DNA of 64,000 nucleotides from Dysidea avara (GCF_963678975.1 NC_089277.1:26610672-26674671); one strand, 5' to 3'; shown: positions 32,931 through 44,567, counted from the first letter of the stretch. Notes: generated from the letters alone by a model not told the origin. Translations and numbers: made by a program.

Positions 32931-33612
32931 ATCCCACAATAAGTACTTCATTACTAATGACAACCAACAAGAACCCACAATCAGTCCTTTAATTGTTTCT
33001 ATCTTTCTTGAGAGCATGTTTAATCACCCTCTGAAGGTCCGTCGATAACATGTAAGAGCAGTTTCAGCAACGGTAGACTGCAGGCTTCAATTTGAGAAAG
33101 CGTTCCGTTCCATAGTTTAGTCCATCATTCCGTTCCATTCCGTTCCGTTCCGTAGAATAGACCTCACCGAATAAGTACCTCTGATGTGAATTTCCTTTCA
33201 TTTTAGCCAGTTTTGAGACCTCAATGGCTCAAAGCGTGGCCCAATTCATCCCTTGGCCTTCCTTTTCAATTTTTGAGCACCATCTTGCCCGCCTTCCAGG
33301 GCCCCCACCTCCTACCCAATTTGCAGCTTGCCTGATATAGTCAACCTCGGTTTTAAAACTATCTAAAATGGCGGGAAACTTAGTTGTTGGCTACTTGCAC
33401 AGTGGTTGCTCTGGAAGGTAAGGAATTGGTGTAAAACGTGTGAAAATTTGGTACACATAGCTTCAACCATTGGCGAGCTACAATACTTAAAACCGGCATT
33501 TCTCAATACTCTTAAATAGGCGATAAGCCCGGTTTTGTCAGACTGGGTCACATATTAGCTTACGATTGTAAGGACCTCAGGTCTGTGATGATTATGTCAT
33601 TGTAATTTGGGT

Positions 33613-33990
33613 AGCCAAAACATTGAGCATAATGCCAGCATAATAGGTACAATTTTGTGCATTGGTTAAAGGTTATTTAGAGAAGCTGAAACTCTGCATG
33701 TTTCTTTTCAGAATAGGATAGTGTGCAAATACAGTTTTAAAAGTCAGGTTTACAGAAGGAATTAAGGGTAGGTATAATACTCTATAACCACATGTTGAAA
33801 GATCCTAATGGAATGTTCACAGAATGATGCATTAGATATTCTAATACAGCATTATGCAATTAAAATGAAATTATTTAGAGCATAAACTAAGCATAATTGG
33901 AAATAGTGGAGCATCATTGCTTAAAAGCACGATAAGTAATTTCAAAATTATAATAGGCTCAGGCCTACATAGCATCACATCAAGTGCTCT
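33613..33990. repeat. CATAATAGG-family repeat
   Basis: Begins GAGCATAATGCCAGCATAATA and ends AATAGGCTCAGGCCTACATAG. It has a decayed motif copy (ATTCTAATACAGCATT) at about 33838. Confidence 0.5.
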
Positions 33991-34115
33991 AAACAATTAA
34001 TCAAGAAGACAGGATTTCCTGTCCTATAACAGTGTATTCTGTACATGTGTACAGATACTATTAATCCCAGTAATAGTTAAACCATACATACATGCATACA
34101 TTAATGTACTGTATT

Positions 34116-34417
34116 CAGGGGTGGATCCAGAATTTGGAAAGGGGGGTGCACTTTGCTGAAACGTTGAAAGGCAAAAAAAAAAAAAAAAAAAAAAAAAGTC
34201 ACAGCAATAGGGCATGGCTGCCCTTGCAAAATTTAATGTAATTACTATAATGTATTATATTCAGATATATAGCTTCATAGTTAAGCTACACTGCTTCATG
34301 AACACTGTGACTGCTTTATTAGAGTGACTGCTCTATTAGAGTATCTCGATTTTGTATGCAATTTTTTTGAAAGGGATGAAGGAAGGGGGGGTACGCACGT
34401 TCCTGGACCTGCCACTG
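34116..34417. mobile_element. CAGGGGTGGATCCAG-ended MITE, GTATT TSD, carries motif
   Basis: Ends CAGGGGTGGATCCAGAATTT / CAGTGGCAGGTCCAGGAACG are flanked by GTATT on both sides. Contains a poly-A run at 34173-34197 and the motif at 34307-34351 (two copies). Confidence 0.8.
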
Positions 34418-35292
34418 GTATTGAGTCAGATTCAGAAAACAGATTCACAAATTAATCAATGTCACATTACCGTTGATACACGTATATTACTGTTGTGTCT
34501 GTGGTATTGTCAAGAAAGTATGTTTAGTTGAAGATCAGACTACGGTTGCATAATAAGAACGTGAAGGGGGCTGAGAGAGCACTACAGTTTCTAGCTTAGT
34601 AACAAAATGTTCCTTCAATGCTTTGCATAGTTCAAAAGTGTAAATATGCACGCACATCTACTGTACCACGTCTCAGTAAACTACAACCTACATACAGTGT
34701 ATGTACTGCAGTGGCGCAATCCACAATCATATACATGGTCACAATTTGACCAGTGAACTTGTATGTGCAACATGCCAAGGCCTCATGCTCCTCGACCTGT
34801 ATAGAAGCTGCTAGTTTCTGACCAGTGGCACACACAATCAAGAGTGGTGAAGGAGTTATACATGAACATTTCATGGAAGACTGTGAAGAAAATAACTCTG
34901 AGTGCAACATTAAAATATTGTAGTAATGAAGTATGCCACACCATAACACGCATGTAAGTACCTGTAACACATAATTATGTTACCATCCTTACTGCAATAT
35001 TAACATTTATAATGACAAATAAAACAGTATTCTATGCAAATAATTCTAACAGGTATGTGCAAGTGTGACAGAGTTTTAATAATGCATTATATCAAACTTC
35101 AGTTTATAACTACATGTATTAATACCTTCTAATTGAAAGTATATACTACAATAATGTCACTGTATGTATAGTGTAATAGACCTAATGTGTGAAATTGTTT
35201 TACCAGGAACAGTACAGCTAAACTCTACTTGTAGGCACCTGTAATAGAACTATACTGCATGTAATACACTACATATTGTTTTACTGTATTAT
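34418..35292. other. no gene seen
   Basis: A 112-codon minus-strand ORF at 34632-34970 has no recognisable family and no clear exon boundaries. The rest is AT-rich. Confidence 0.4.
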
Positions 35293-35753
35293 CAGGGGAT
35301 GATCCAGGAGCTGGCAAGGGGAGGGGCACAAACAGGCTAAGTTGTAGGTGGTTGGAGAAACCCAGATTCTTTTCTTAGTTGCTGCATTTTTGAAGCAGCA
35401 AATAATCACCACTTAGTAGTGTCTCACTGTTGATTTTTGACATTTTGGCTTTTGTAGATGATTGCGGAGTCTCAAATACCGGCTGTATTAAAGGCTATGA
35501 ACTTCTTAAATGACAGCATTATGATAATTATTTTTAGAGGCACTTAGTATGCACGAAGGTGCTGGGGGCAATTTCACAGCTTGTTTGTTTTGATTTCAGG
35601 TAATAAATGCTACTAAAATGTGCATATCAGTTTCATGAGTTAATGGATCTGGCCCTGACATAAAGTTTAGTATTTTAATCAGAAGTATGGTTCCTCCAAA
35701 AAGTTAGGGGGAGGGGGATTTGCCCCAAATGCCCCATCCTGGATCCACCATTG
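35293..35753. mobile_element. second copy of the 22800 MITE, ATTAT TSD
   Basis: CAGGGGATGATCCAGGAGCT start and inverted CAATGGTGGATCCAGGATGG end, flanked by ATTAT. The interior is co-linear with 22800-23263. Confidence 0.75.
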
Positions 35754-36019
35754 ATTATTGCATCCAAAAGAAAGTAGAATAGTACAACAATGTGTATAAA
35801 CAATACAATAATCCAATAATGAATAAGCAAATAAATCATTTATCAGTAACAACAGTGTAGAAGATATTTCAGAACAGAACACCATGTCCTGTGGTGCGAA
35901 TCTGTAGCAACAAACTGGCAGGTAAACTATCCTATACTGTACCGTAATTCACTTTATTTTGTGCAACAAAATTTCGTGATAAAATTTTTATGTAAAATTT
36001 TTTTCAGATGATTTACATG

Positions 36020-36050
36020 AATGACTGCTCTATTAGAGTAGTTCGATCTT
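36020..36050 (+). repeat. dispersed CTCTATTAGAG motif
   Basis: ATGACTGCTCTATTAGAGTA + GTTCGATCTTC. The surrounding element could not be delimited; flanks are rich in AAAATTTTT. Confidence 0.8.
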
Positions 36051-36725
36051 CAGTAAAAAAAAAATCGGACAAGAAATTTTTGTACAAGTCTTGCATGCGA
36101 AAATTATTTTACAATGAAAAAAAAGCAAATTGTGGTAGTGTGGCAACTTTTACGAAAACTGTCCAATCAACAAATGTACAGCAGCATTGAATAGTCTGTA
36201 CGCATGGGCAGGATTTGTCTAGTGATAATTGTAATAAGCAGACAAAATGTATGCAAGTCATCATGATCCTCACCATCCAATAGATCAGTCTTTAACTTTT
36301 GTGACCAGAAAAATACAATCCAAATCACACATATCAGTAAAATCAAACTAGCATTGGGCAATTATCATGATTGAACTAATTAATTTGCCATGAGTTGCAA
36401 GATGTATGTATCCCATGCCAACGCTGACAGACAATATTTTCAGAGGTGCGTAACACATTACAATTGCTGGGGGATATTTCTTGTGACAAATTCAGGGATT
36501 ACACCTGAATGGTAAAGCCATGCTTTTGCAACTGAAATTGCAATAAAATTATAATAATTGAATGTGTGCCTCAACATTCTGACTAAGAGTCAGGACAGTT
36601 GTAGCTATTACATCTCAGATGCAGGTTTTTTTTCTGGACATTGCAGGAATTTGGTGTTGCATTGACCAAACTCAAACTGACTTGTTAATTTTATCATGGA
36701 AAAGTGAAATATTACCGATTCTATG

Positions 36726-37004
36726 CAGTGACGGATCTAGAAATTTTTTTAGGGGGGTTTCAGGTTCCTCTCAACATCAGCCTAGCTGTATATAGTATCT
36801 AAGATTACAAAAATAGGTCAAAACCTGCTGTTGAACGCTGCTGTTGAAAAGCATGAAATTTTGCCAGTAGAAAAAGTCTTACTATGTATAACTCTTAGCG
36901 ATTTTATCACCTACATGATGAGTCGTAAAAAAAATTAGGGGCGTGTGCTATTTTCAGAGGGGGTTTCAGCTGAAACCATTACAACCCCCTTGTATCTGCC
37001 ACTA
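36726..37004. mobile_element. CAGTGACGGATCTAG-ended MITE
   Basis: Starts CAGTGACGGATCTAGAAATT followed by AGGGGGGTTTCAG and ends GGTTTCAGCTGAAACC...GTATCTGCCACTA. Related by its ends to 34116 and 41665. TSD not clear. Confidence 0.6.
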
Positions 37005-38967
37005 GTATATATTAGCTATGTACAGTGTATGTTGACTGTGCATGGGATCCATTAAAATAACCTTTGCGCTAGTGCTATATAGTTTTACATATTACATTTA
37101 TGACAGTTTTGCCACAAAAATCCATTGAAGGCCAAATTCTCAGGGACTACTAGCTGAACAATGAATCATGTCATATTATCATACACCTGTATCAAAACAC
37201 TTGTTACTGTATATAACAAGGGGTGGATCTAGGATTTCCCCAAGGAGAGGTACTAAGCTAGGGGCATCTATAGTGGAAACTAAGAAAAGTAGCAACTGGC
37301 TAATGAAATCAAACGTTCAACTAGTAGCTAGCTAGTACACACACTCAGCATGCAGAGTGCAGAGCATGTTTTAGCCACATAGGAGGGTCTGGAGGCATGC
37401 CACTACAGGAACATTTTGCAAATTTAACATACTGAGATTTAATTCTGTAATAATTTAGAATGAACTTATTGAATAAGTACAAGCATTGTAAGCCAAGTAA
37501 ATTCTAACTGGCAGTGATATAACACTAGCTGTCATAATATAAAGAGCCCAGCATAAATTCTGTAGTACAGATTGAGTTCAAAGTTGAGATCTAGCAGTGC
37601 AACTTCCAAAAGCTAAGATATTTAATTTAATGAACTACAACCAATAATAATCTTACAGTTCCTTCTAATGTAACATATGAGTAGGAGGGAAATAATTATA
37701 CAGTGGTCACATTTTGTTTGTTCCATTTCGTATTAAAATAGAAAATGTGGAACTTAATCAAATAATCCCAGAGGTTAATTTTTTATTTCACAAGAATTAA
37801 TTTTAAGGAAGTATCTCAACCCAGGTATCAAGTTTACATATATAGTGAAACTACTTATATTCAGTTATTCTCAGAATAGCCCTTCAACAAGAGTATTATG
37901 TCATGTGATTCAAGGTACATAAAAGGTAACAAAACAATTAGTATGGATGTTGATGCAGTATATAATAGTACACAGGGTGAGAAGAGGTTTAATTTCATGC
38001 ATACTGGTCTTTGTTCCTTACAGTTTAGAAGAGTTTTAATGATGAATATTCTATTAGAGTATAGTTGACTGTTCTATTAGAGTATTTCAATCTTTAGCAC
38101 AAGTTTAGTGGTTTACTTATGAAATTAAATTTCAAATATATACCTCTTGTTGATTCCTAGAAGATATCAGCTGTTCTTTTTCATCTTTTTATTGCCCATA
38201 AGTGCTTAAGGCACCTGTACTGTAGCTTCCAAAAGCTCTTTAGCTAGCACATAGTAAAATTGGAGAGGAGTACTTCAGCATCCCATGCACCCCAGTCATT
38301 ATAACCGAAGGAGGTTGGCTATGTTGTTTTCTTGTTTATAACAGTAACCACATAAAGTTATCAAACAGCAATGTATAAATTTTGTGGTTCGAACAAACAA
38401 CAGAATCCCAACCCAATATTTATAAAGTTGTCTTATACTCCATTGAACTATTCCATACAGTAACGTATATACTGCAATCCATTCCACAGCTGGATTTTTC
38501 GTGATTGGTCCCCATTTTATTGTTGTGAATGCATACATGAACTCGTGCCTGCTATGCCTTGTCTGGGTGGGATAAAGCAGCCAACTGTCTACTCTACCAG
38601 TCTCCATTGCTGTACTACACCTTTTTTTATTATCAATAATACTTTTCAACTAAAAGAGTGATTTAACTTCCTTGTTATGAATGTGCACTATTACATACTA
38701 TAACAAATGTGCACTACTCCAGGAAGGATCCAATTATCCCAGTAATGGAACCTCTATAGGCATCTCCACTTCAGTATAAGCGTATCTTGCTATGAAGCAC
38801 ATTTTACAGATTGTAGGATGGCTAAATGAGTACGTTTTGATGCCATGTACATGTGGTCAAATGCAGCAGTAGTTGTTAATGGGCAAATTAGTAATTAACT
38901 CAACAATCTAATAACATTTTACACTCAGCACAAGCATGCACACACACATGCTTTCATATAATACCTT
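37005..38967. other. downstream flank of the Roc-COR gene; no gene seen
   Basis: Holds a partial GGGGTGGATCTAGGATTTCC element near 37210 and a double motif at 38046-38094 (ATTCTATTAGAGTATAG, GACTGTTCTATTAGAGTATT). The 116-codon minus-strand ORF at 38299-38649 is unrecognised and lies beyond the stop of the CARD exon, so it may be 3' UTR or spacer. Confidence 0.4.
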
Positions 38968-39299
38968 CTAGTGGCCTTCCAGTTTCATTTTTATGAGCCT
39001 TTGTTCAATATCATCACATAACTGTATTGTGTCAGCACTTCCGTGCTGCTTAGCAATATCCAACAATTTATATAAACTAACGGAACAGTTTTCAAATCCA
39101 GCTTTCAATGGAGCTGAGATTTTTGCAAGTAAAAATTCAGCAGCTCTCTTTCTTGAAGGAATTGTGCTTACATTTTCCCCATCTTGTGGTGTAAACACAC
39201 GTCTTTCTATCAAGTATGGTGTAAGAGACTTTACTTGCAATACATCAACTAATTTGCTGTAGAATTCAAGTAAAACAGTGTACTCTGCTGATTGGCAAC
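38968..39299 (-). CDS. last exon of Roc-COR gene: second CARD-like domain and stop
   Basis: After an acceptor (TTTCTTATATAG) in phase 1, the exon reads CQSAEYTVLLEFYSKLVDVL, then LTPYLIERRVFTPQDGENV, SRKRAAEFLLAKI, LYKLLDIAKQHGSADTIQLC and DDIEQRL, ending in KMKLEGH and TAG. The spacing LVD.L....L...L....V.T..... ..R...LL..I......F..LL......G......L...I is that of a CARD, a death-fold adaptor domain that binds other CARDs. It is the C terminus of the predicted protein. The exact partner cannot be told from sequence. Confidence 0.72.
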
Positions 39300-39434
39300 C
39301 TATATAAGAAACAGGATGAATAATTGGCAAGTCTCAGTAGGGACTAGGAGTTTGTATGTACACACAGTGACACAGAAAGTTTAGGTGCTTTTAGTATAAT
39401 GAAACAATGTAATGGATGGATACTCTTAACTTAC

Positions 39435-39521
39435 CTTCTGGTTCAGAATCCTTCATTAAACTTTTTGTTAGAGTTGCTTCTGAAGTAGTGGGGTACATGT
39501 TTTTTGTTTCTCCAGCGCACT
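39435..39521 (-). CDS. linker exon between the two CARD-like domains
   Basis: 87 bp with a strong acceptor (CACATTTTTTCCCCAAG) and donor (CCAGAAG then GTAAGTTAAG). Phase 1 at both ends exactly fits the CARD exons on either side. It reads CAGETKNMYPTTSEATLTKS followed by LMKDSEPE, a hydrophilic linker. Since all three exons are phase 1-1, domain skipping by alternative splicing would keep the frame. Confidence 0.65.
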
Positions 39522-39701
39522 CTTGGGGAAAAAATGTGACTGTAATTGTAAGGCATGCACAAAGAAATCAACAGTATGTTGAAAGAATACAGATTCAGTA
39601 CTGTTGTAATGGCTGTGCATGTGCATGTAAATATTATACATACAATACAAACATAGTAGATAAACACACGTGCAATACTTGATCAAATGTTTTACTCTTA
39701 C

Positions 39702-40025
39702 TATTGTTTTTGTTTAATAGTTTTTGAATTTCACTTGACAGACTAACAGTAGCATCACCGCCATGTTTCTGCATGACATCCAATAGCTTTTTAAATGGTA
39801 GTGCATTGCCTTCTTGTAAGAACAGAGAAACTTTACTGAGGAGCAGTTCTGTTGCTCTATGTCTTGAAGTATTTGGACTTATGATATCTTCATTTTCTAT
39901 CAAAGCGATCACACCTTGAGACACTAAATAGTGGGACAACTCCTTGGCAGGTAAACAATCTACTAACTTGCTGTAATATTGCTGGAAAATTTTGAACTCA
40001 GGTAGATTATTGCTTTTATTATGGT
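39702..40025 (-). CDS. exon of Roc-COR gene: first CARD-like domain
   Basis: 324 bp between an acceptor (TTTTGTCATTGCAG) and a donor (GTAAGAGTAA), phase 1 at both ends. It reads FKIFQQYYSKLVDCLPAKEL, then SHYLVSQGVIALIENEDIIS, RHRATELLLSKVSLFLQEGN, FKKLLDVMQKHGGDATVSLS and EIQKLLNK. The pattern L.D.L....L..YL...GV........I......R....LL..V..FL..G....F..LL....K.G is that of a CARD and parallels the second copy at 38968-39299. The two are probably an old internal duplication. Confidence 0.75.
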
Positions 40026-40579
40026 CTGCAATGACAAAATATAGCAAACTATGATGAAGATAAATGTGTTGCATCTGATATGTGTGTAAAAGAAACACCC
40101 CAGTTTACATAAAACAATACATAATGGTACAATAAGTAACAAGTTGGCTAATACAGCAAAATCACAACTTGTCACATTGGTGTTGTGTCATCTTTACTAA
40201 TAATTAATGAAAGAGTATCAGAAAATAAAATGACCAAGATTACATCGATATTATTTTAATTTTATAGAACTTTGCATGGGCAATAAAAATATCAAACAAA
40301 AAAGTGTACTTTGTTCACCATATGTTTACCATAAAGTACAGTTGAGGTATGAACTGTATGAACCTTTAAAGCTTAATATAGTACAGTTCTGACTGTAACT
40401 GAAACAATTACATCAGTGGTTTGTTGCTAGGTTTGTTGTTAACAAGCCTCAAGACAGTTATGTGCAGCTAAAATATTATGTACTAGAACTTAGTAATCAT
40501 TAGATCAGTCCATAGAAAATTACAATTATTACAATAAATTAACAGGAGCGATAACATGGACCTGAACAACTTCAACACT

Positions 40580-40784
40580 TGCATCAATACAGAAATCATG
40601 TAAATGCACCACCACCATATGCAAGGTGCCTTATTAGCATAACTTATGTGCTGGGTTTCTATGCACTGCACAACATCCATACATAATTTTAAAGCATTGT
40701 CACGCTGGTGGTGCTCAGTACCACTACCACTCAAATATAACTTCACAAGTGCACACATGTTGTGTGTGCTTCCATATGCATGAA
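40580..40784 (-). CDS. possible helical-repeat (TPR-like) exon of the Roc-COR gene
   Basis: An acceptor (TTTACATCTTCAG) precedes an open frame reading AYGSTHNMCALVKLYLSGSG, then TEHHQRDNALKLCMDVVQCI. The text looks like an amphipathic helical repeat and lies in the gap where at least one exon (entry phase 0, exit phase 1) is required between the Roc-COR exon and the first CARD exon. The donor was not found and this exon alone does not satisfy the phases. It could be chance. Confidence 0.28.
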
Positions 40785-41157
40785 CTGAAGATGTAAACAT
40801 GGTTTGGTCTCATGTACATGCTACTACATGTGTAAAGGCAGCACTGCTACATGTGTGAAGAAAATCCAGCAGCACCACACACATCATGCAAGCAGTTTGT
40901 AGTACACATGCAGTTTACTTTACAAGCATGACTTACAGTAGCTACAGTATGCATACAGCTGAAGAAGACATACATTACTTGTAAAGTAGATAGTTGCTGT
41001 AACATTAAAATACACATTAATGCCAGCATAAAACATTGCTGTACCACAGGTAATAGCTACCCAGTTGCTCATAATTCATGTATGCTATGTTCTTTCACTG
41101 TAGATTACAACCAATGTAACCTGGGGATACCAACCCTAGCCACCACTAAATAGAGTA

Positions 41158-41381
41158 GAGCCTTGGACCCCACTTATCCAGATTCTCGGTTAACTGAACT
41201 ACGGAAATGACTGCTCTATTAGAGTAGTGACTGTTCTATTAGGGTAGTTGACAATACTGAATTGTAAAAAAGTTATTCACACTATTTTAAGGTTATTTAT
41301 ACACAGTTTCAGAGGAATGGACTTTTCAGACTTATGGACCACCCCTGGTCCCAAGGGGTTTGAATAACTGAGGTCCCACTG
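41158..41381. mobile_element. pogo/Tigger-like MITE, TA-flanked, carries motif
   Basis: The left end GAGCCTTGGACCCCACTTAT (then CCAGATTC) and inverted right end CAGTGGGACCTCAGTTATTC (then AAACC) resemble pogo/Tigger termini and are flanked by TA. Two motif copies at 41207-41252. Confidence 0.65.
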
Positions 41382-41412
41382 TAGATTGTACCATGAGTAT
41401 GTCATGATAAAA

Positions 41413-41486
41413 TGCTTTAGCTACAGCTGTGCTGTACACCATAATTATAATGGCTGCATATGTACAGCACAGCTGTAGCTAAAGCA
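41413..41486. repeat. perfect 26-bp hairpin
   Basis: The arm at 41413-41438 (TGCTTTAGCTACAGCTGTGC + TGTACA) and its exact reverse complement at 41461-41486 are separated by 22 bases. Confidence 0.9.
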
Positions 41487-41664
41487 GTGCCATAGATATG
41501 TGTAATTAGCTTCAGAATTTTCTCACTTCGAGTGGCAATTACACTGCCAATTCAGAGCCCTAGACTAGTATTGGGATCTGCAATGATAAACTGAATGGAG
41601 ACTACAGTATATTAATTTATGCGTTAAATGCTTGAATAAAAACAATCACTTACTGTATCCATGC

Positions 41665-42160
41665 CAGTGGTGGATCTAGGATTTCTAAAAGGGTGTTTCT
41701 GAAAGTTAGTATAGCTGAATAAGGCATCTGATGACATTTCTCCGGAAATTTTAGAAATTTTAGAAGCTCTGGGATTGGGTTTTAGGCTATTTTTAGTTAC
41801 CAATTACAATAAATCCAATGCTTTAAACTGTAAATACTATAACTATAAGGCAAATATGGTGACTATAAGCTGTAGCTTTGATTGCTCTATTAGAGTAGTT
41901 ACATGACTGCTCTATTAGAATATCTTGATCGTTTTTAATGCAGTGGGAGATGAAAAGTGAAATGTTGCTTAGGGTATAATAGCTATTAATGGTGTTAGTG
42001 AAGTGCAACTGCATGTATTCTACTGAAATACAGTGGTATATAGTTGTTTGCTATGAAAAATTGTCAGTACAACAATGTTTATGTATTTAGACAGCCATTG
42101 AGCTAAATTTAAAAGGGGGTTTCTGTCGAAACCCCAGAAACCCATCTAGATCTGCCACTG
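41665..42160. mobile_element. CAGTGGTGGATCTAGG-ended MITE, carries motif
   Basis: Ends CAGTGGTGGATCTAGGATTT / CAGTGGCAGATCTAGATGGG. Flanks GTATCCATGC and GTATCATG may be a damaged 8-bp TSD. Two motif copies at 41877-41932. Confidence 0.72.
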
Positions 42161-42389
42161 GTATCATGTGACTACCACTGCTTGCTGACAAACCTGAAGG
42201 CTTTAATAAAAGGTCCAGAGATGTATCAGTGACCATTGTATTATGATATGCATGTGCATATCACTCCAACTAACCTTTATAATTTTCCATTGCTTTGTTT
42301 GTGTGTTTGGGTACTACTTCATTTATTTTCTCTACCTCCTAATAGATTTTTCATGACACCAGCAATATTGCAACTGGTATCATACTCAC

Positions 42390-44567
42390 CTCTGTAAGCC
42401 AAACTATGTGAGAATGTTGCAACTTAGTGGATGTTACTCTACCATGGCTGCACTGAGCATAATCAAATGGAGGAGACAGTGTGGTGATTGTTGCTATATG
42501 TTTATCGTCAGACTTTCCACACTGACAATAAAAACCATATTGGAGTCGACCTTTGTTAAAATTCAACTGCTCACAAACATTTTCTAATGCACTAGCAAGA
42601 GCGTCATGTACTGATAGGTGGATAGGACACTTTTCATGATAATGTTTTTCTTCATGTCGTATTTGAACTTCCAAAAATGACAATTTGTCCAGAAGTGACA
42701 AAAGGTAAGCATGAGGCATACGAAATGTTATTAGGTTGCTGTAAGTATGACAAACTTCATTTTGGGTGATTAAGTGACTCCAGCCTCTTGGTAAATGTTG
42801 TAATATCTCAACTATTAAGCAACAGAAAAACCCTCTTGGTAGGAGATTAGAAACAAACTGGATCAGTAGTGGTTCACCTTGTAGGTATCCATACTGGGAT
42901 AGTATGACATCACCTGTTGGTTGACTGGTGTACGTCGGTAGAACATATGGTATAAAGTAATCCTCTCCGTCACCATCTTCTCTTGGTATAGGAGCTATTA
43001 TTTTCATTACAACAAGTAGAGAAACAAAATATTGTTGTTTTAAGTCATCCTCCCACTGCAAACTTTGTAGAAGTTCTTTTGACAAAATTCCACTGTGTTT
43101 AAGCTTGTTTGCAGCTGACTGGTTGGAAAGTGATTTCTTAAAAGTAAAACACACTATTTTGCTTAGCCTATCAAAAAGCCACTGGTGATCAATGATGATG
43201 TAGTCACACAAACCAGACACCTCAGGGTAGTACAACAAAACTCCTAACAGGTGATGATACAGTAGAGCACTTCTCACTTGCTCCACATCAGTGATCAGTT
43301 TACTTTTTGAAGCAATGGACACACATTCTTGAAATGAAATATATGGTTTTCCTCTTTTAGTGCACACCTGACGTATTTCAAGTTCTAATAGCATCCAGGT
43401 AATGGGTAATTCATAGACATCTTTATTCAAAGACAATTTTTCAATTTCATTGCGAATTAATGTTGCCATTGGGTCTTCTGTATCCTCCCTTCCAGCAGTT
43501 GTGTTGTCTACTGGGAATAAGACACCACCATCTTTGTTTTGCCATACAGTAGCTTTACAGTCAAGCTTCTCAACCATGTTTACCAAGTTACTGTTAATCT
43601 TATGAACAACATCTGAACCAACTTTGTCAGCATGAGTTCCCACACAACATAAATATGAATCAGCATCATTTCCAGGTACTGTCGCCAACTGTAGAACTTG
43701 AGAAGTTGGTCTTTCCAAGGCATCATTGTTTGATGACATGAGAAATTTGATCATGTCAAAGTTGGAGTATTGGAGATGATAAGGCTCAAAAATGTGTTTT
43801 CCGTGTTCACTGTACTCCACCAACACTTGATCTTCAAGATTTCTGGATAAGTCAAGAACAACAAATGTTATTATTGGGTGAATATTAACTGTGGGCAATA
43901 AATGTATATACTCAGGCTGTCCACCTGTGTCAAGTATTGTAATAATGTTCAGCACTTCTCCAGGGTGATGTGTTAGTGGAGTGGCATTGCTTGCACTTGT
44001 GTCAATACTAGAAGTAGAATTTTCCACTAAAGCCTTAAAACTTTCTAATTTTTCAATTTTCACTGAATTTTGAAATAAACCAGCAAATCGTTGGGTGATC
44101 GAAAGTTGTGTGACTTGTTTTATTTCATATTTTTGTTTGATGTTAGCATCAATTTCACTGATCTCCCTATTATCTGTTATTTTAGGTTCATTATGCTTTT
44201 TTTGCAGTGGTATACTTTGTGGGTGAAGTTTCTGGTGTTCAGGAGTGCTTGATGGAAGTAGCACTTGTCTCAGGTGTGTAATCTGAGCATTATCATCTAT
44301 TTCTAGCCAAACAATCTCTTGGTCATGTACATGTTTCGACTCAACTAAAACAGCTTTCTTGATTGATATGGCATGTTTGCTTTGAACAATTTTAGTACTG
44401 TGATGATCGCTATTGATTTGCTTTTTCATTAGTAAATTGCTGAAACTTGTTTTACCAGCTGCTCCCGAACCAGTTAGTAAAATTTTAATAAAACGGACAG
44501 GTATTTTTCCATGTTGATTCTTAGCACTATTTAAGCTTTTCTGAAGTGATGCAAGCAAATTTCTTCT
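42390..44567 (-). CDS. Roc-COR-type GTPase, central exon (726 codons)
   Basis: One long exon with an acceptor (TTATTATTTCTATAG; an in-frame TAG lies right upstream) and a donor (CAGAG then GTGAGTATG), phase 0 at both ends. It encodes a Ras-like Roc domain: P-loop GSGAAGKTS (about 33-41), switch II ILDTGGQPEYIHLLP (about 211-225) and base-recognition CVGTHADKVG (about 308-317). After about residue 370 follows the winged-helix/COR part (ITWMLLELEIRQVC, YHHLLGVLLYYPEV, DYIIIDHQWLFDRLSKIV). ROCO proteins couple GTP binding to dimerisation through COR and act as intracellular signalling scaffolds. About 170 residues separate P-loop and switch II, far more than in canonical Roc domains. No kinase domain is seen. 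Downstream exons add two CARD-like domains. The true start codon is upstream and not identified. Confidence 0.85.

Larger units (their letters stand above)
30001..33552. mobile_element. 3.55-kb composite element with TGTGACCCAGTCTGA termini
   Basis: The left end TGTGACCCAGTCTGAGAAAA and inverted right end TGTGACCCAGTCTGACAAAA, both running into CCGG(T/G)CTTAT, are flanked by TA. Inside are a second pair of inverted segments (GTCTATTCTACGGAATGGAA near 30255 and its complement near 33150, both next to AAGCCTGCAG), a LINE fragment, a TIR element and a palindrome. No transposase ORF is seen. It may be one large non-autonomous element loaded with insertions, or two small ones whose far ends remain. 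Confidence 0.6.

Noticed and set aside
34632-34970. 112-codon minus-strand ORF
   Set aside because: Cysteine-rich but without signal peptide, domain or splice sites; likely chance.
38299-38649. 116-codon minus-strand ORF
   Set aside because: Lies beyond the stop of the CARD exon; no splice sites and no recognised family.
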